Assembly: GCA_003117195.1 (NCBI GenBank)
Contig: BDSI01000004.1
Location: 1,793,290-1,857,289 of the forward strand
Length of the DNA stretch: 64,000 nt
Direction of reading: 5' to 3'
Source: Eudorina sp. 2006-703-Eu-15
Taxonomy: Eukaryota; Chlorophyta; Chlorophyceae; Chlamydomonadales; Volvocaceae
Shown here: positions 63,001 to 64,000 of the stretch, one piece after another
How positions within the stretch are numbered: the stretch's first letter is position 1
How the letters are laid out: each line of letters starts with the position of its first letter
The notes under the pieces: generated by a model
Seen by the model: the letters and a program-made list of their open reading frames with translations, nothing else
Told to the model about the DNA's origin: nothing
Database searches by the model: none
Program-made: the position numbers and the translations under genes

Positions 63001-63996
63001 CGGTGGGAGTCCACCCAGGCCAGGGAGCGAGCCAGGATTTTCCCCCGTTCGGCCCGGGGCCGTTTTGGGTTTCTTTCTTTTTTCGATTTAACCCCCCGTT
63101 CACCGAAGTCCTGTGGCTCTCACCAGACCGTGCTGAAGTCATCGGCAAAGCCGCACGCCTCCACGCGGTCCCCCCGGTACCGATCGCACTGCACCTTCGT
63201 GCGCAGCTGCATGGCCCGCCGCATGTGCCGCCGCGTGTACGGCATATAGTCCACCAGCTTGCCGTTCGCAGCGTCCACGTACGACAAGAGGATCACCGGG
63301 TACGCAGCGCTCCGTATGAAGGCGCCCGGCGTCATAACGCCGTAGGACACCAGCTGGATGCGCTCGTAATCGGCGGCCTAGCGGGGGCGGAGGGAAATGA
63401 GAGGGTGCACCGCGAGAGTTTGAGAGTTGTGCGTCAATTCCCCTTCCAGGGGACTAAGATGTCCCTACGCAAACAATAGGGTTGGGTGGGTGGCATCCGT
63501 CGTTGGTGCGCAGACCATGGCAGTGGCCGGTGGATTGCTGACGCGCAGGTGGCTCAACAACAGAGATGCCGTTTCGCGGTGACGCCCTCCATAAGAGGCG
63601 GAGAGGGCGCACGAGGCCAAGGCTGTGTCCGCACGGGACGTCACCATCAGAGATTCCGCCAGAGACCCTGTTTTGCTCTTGTCGTCTGAGAGGCTCGCTG
63701 TCATCTTGCTGCTGCCGCAGAAAAAAGACATTGCTTTCCTCCGCAGACGCAACCGATCGGTTGCAGAAAGACACCCCATCTGAAGCCGTGGGTGGCGGAA
63801 GCAGAATATCCCAGCCCTGATGTGCGTTCACGGCGTCTAGCAAAATCGACTCGGCGGTCCATGCCGACATTACAACACTCACCGTGGGCGGAAAGGGCTG
63901 CAGGAATGTGGACACGACCAGCACAAACAGGATAATGACAACGCACTTGCGCGTGGTAGACTCCGCGAGCAGCTCACCCAGCACCGTGGGCCGCAT
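45408..63996 (-). CDS. Receptor-type class III nucleotide (guanylate-like) cyclase fused to GAF and degenerate PDE domains
   Basis: Phase-checked exons: 63377-63124, 62754-62586, 62315-62196, 61922-61848, 61428-61344, 60935-60820, 60540-60279, 58358-58228, 57935-57759, 57561-57220, 56857-56675, 56437-56342, 55911-55807, 55397-54814, 53865-53697, 53366-51561, 51230-51165, 50891-50754, 50537-50472, 49798-45992 and 45596-45408. That is about 2979 aa, plus a first block at 63463-63996 whose splicing is unresolved. TM1 is CVVIILFVLVVSTFL; an ectodomain follows; TM2 is NVILTTVIIVCLGLSAYFF. A signalling helix (SDTLLNSMVPPRIARLLK) leads to the catalytic domain: VLFTDIVGFTVLSS, KVETIGDSYMLVGG, HLFGDTCNTASRMES and GKIAVKGKGEMVTYLLE. 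Both metal Asps, the Asn and Arg are present; the purine site has Glu with His where guanylate cyclases usually have Cys. Next come a GAF domain (CDVIKMYVVDH, IALLVMVNRW) with a His/Ser-rich loop and a PDEase_I-like domain (RFFNLAHSVGVLQ, NILSGL, EVIPLWQRTVELFPGLQ) lacking most metal ligands. A Ser/Gly/Ala-rich tail ends it. The start codon may lie at 63996 or outside the window. Confidence 0.86.
45446..45485. repeat. CCCCCA hexamer run inside the last cyclase exon
   Basis: About six perfect CCCCCA units. On the minus strand they encode an alternating Val-Gly run near the C-terminus. Because the unit is six bases, length changes would keep the frame. Confidence 0.9.
50067..50292. repeat. 20-23-bp CTTCTGTTGCTG minisatellite in a cyclase intron
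   Basis: About ten units built on CCTTCTGTTGCTGCGCTTTT, with CTG expansions between them, fill the middle of the intron 49799-50471. The open frames it makes in all phases are not part of the gene model. Confidence 0.92.
51472..51501. repeat. Degenerate telomere-like repeat in a cyclase intron
   Basis: GGGTTTAAGATTTAGGGTTC and the following GGGTTGAG resemble plant/algal TTTAGGG telomere units. They lie in the intron 51231-51560. Only three imperfect units are present. Confidence 0.5.
54209..54285. repeat. Direct duplication of a segment with an inverted repeat
   Basis: Two copies of a roughly 35-bp segment with the core CCCCTTTCCCCCGTATCCGG stand in tandem in the intron 53866-54813. Each contains the near-palindrome CCCCCGTATCCGGGGG, so each copy could form a small hairpin. 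Confidence 0.85.
54592..54740. repeat. 30-bp minisatellite in a cyclase intron
   Basis: Units starting at 54631, 54661 and 54691 are identical, with variant copies before and after (core CCCAGATCCCACTGCTCC). They lie in the intron between the exon holding the GAF end and the first PDE-like exon. Confidence 0.93.
56918..57055. repeat. 14-bp minisatellite (GCATGGCTTTGGAT), about ten units
   Basis: About ten copies with single-base variants fill part of the intron 56858-57219 of the cyclase gene. The Lys/Pro/Ser/His/Ala open frames on the minus strand are artefacts of it. Confidence 0.93.
58594..58646. repeat. CA dinucleotide microsatellite
   Basis: A perfect CA run of about 26 units in the large intron 58359-60278 of the cyclase gene. 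Confidence 0.95.
58844..59482 (+). other. Antisense intronic ORF of 212 codons, possible mobile-element remnant
   Basis: Within the 1.9-kb cyclase intron (58359-60278), the plus strand has an ATG-initiated frame. Its first 100 codons look protein-like (LPELEAFQARAEELNVTVVA and NPIVAAILAQRASFLSAVD). Cys/Pro/Ala repeats follow from about 59140, probably caused by a GCCCCTGCGCCTGTTGTT-type repeat. A second plus-strand stretch, 59730-59960, also reads like coding sequence. I recognise no domain, terminal repeats or target-site duplication. It could be a decayed retroelement, a nested gene or chance. Confidence 0.3.
59969..60033. repeat. CA dinucleotide microsatellite, about 32 units
   Basis: The longest perfect CA run of the window, in the same intron as the run at 58594-58646 (58359-60278). 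Confidence 0.96.
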
Positions 63997-64000
63997 GGGA

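Noticed and set aside
1..64000. Bacterial-type systems, CRISPR arrays, tRNA, rRNA
   Set aside because: No spaced direct repeats with unique spacers, no cloverleaf or rRNA sequence, and all supported genes have spliceosomal introns.

Overview
This is a nuclear genome segment of a green alga, most likely a volvocine chlorophyte (Chlamydomonas/Volvox/Gonium type). The reasons are many short phase-consistent introns, GC-rich flanks full of microsatellites, long alanine and glycine homopolymers inside exons, plant-type proteins with plastid-targeting-like N-termini, and a flagellate-type ULK4 gene. I see no rRNA, tRNA, CRISPR array, operon or bacterial feature. All genes were rebuilt exon by exon by checking GT/GC-AG borders and reading phase. 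The computed open frames allow GTG, TTG or CTG starts, so I accepted only ATG starts.

Layout. (1) 1-2149, plus: the 3' end of a coiled-coil protein gene. (2) 2150-9.4 kb: no gene; many minisatellites and simple repeats. (3) 9.4-18.2 kb, minus: a gene of at least 13 exons that begins with a LysM domain and a membrane segment, runs through more than 1000 Ala-rich residues and ends in a PAP/fibrillin domain. (4) 19.2-23.0 kb, minus: a complete 10-exon TM9SF/nonaspanin gene of 596 aa. (5) 24.8-25.5 kb, minus: a two-exon gene for an unrecognised single-pass membrane protein. (6) 29.5-33.8 kb, minus: a 7-exon gene for a conserved green-lineage, probably plastid, membrane protein of 647 aa. (7) 34.6-42.4 kb, plus: a complete 21-exon ULK4/RUNKEL kinase gene of 1410 aa, divergent from (6) across an 865-bp AT-richer promoter interval. 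(8) 45.4-64.0 kb, minus: a giant receptor-type class III nucleotide cyclase gene (more than 3100 aa) with an ectodomain between two TM segments, a cyclase domain, a GAF domain, a degenerate PDEase_I domain and a 1200-residue low-complexity tail. Its 5' end is at or beyond the window edge.

Composition is split. About 17.5-44.5 kb is moderate GC and carries compact conserved genes. Both flanks are very GC-rich with expanded Ala/Gly/Pro/Ser tracts and minisatellite-filled introns.

The genes do not form a pathway. The most notable items are the cyclase-GAF-pseudo-PDE fusion, the LysM-fibrillin architecture, the ULK4 kinase whose DFG aspartate is glycine, and four putative GC-AG introns.
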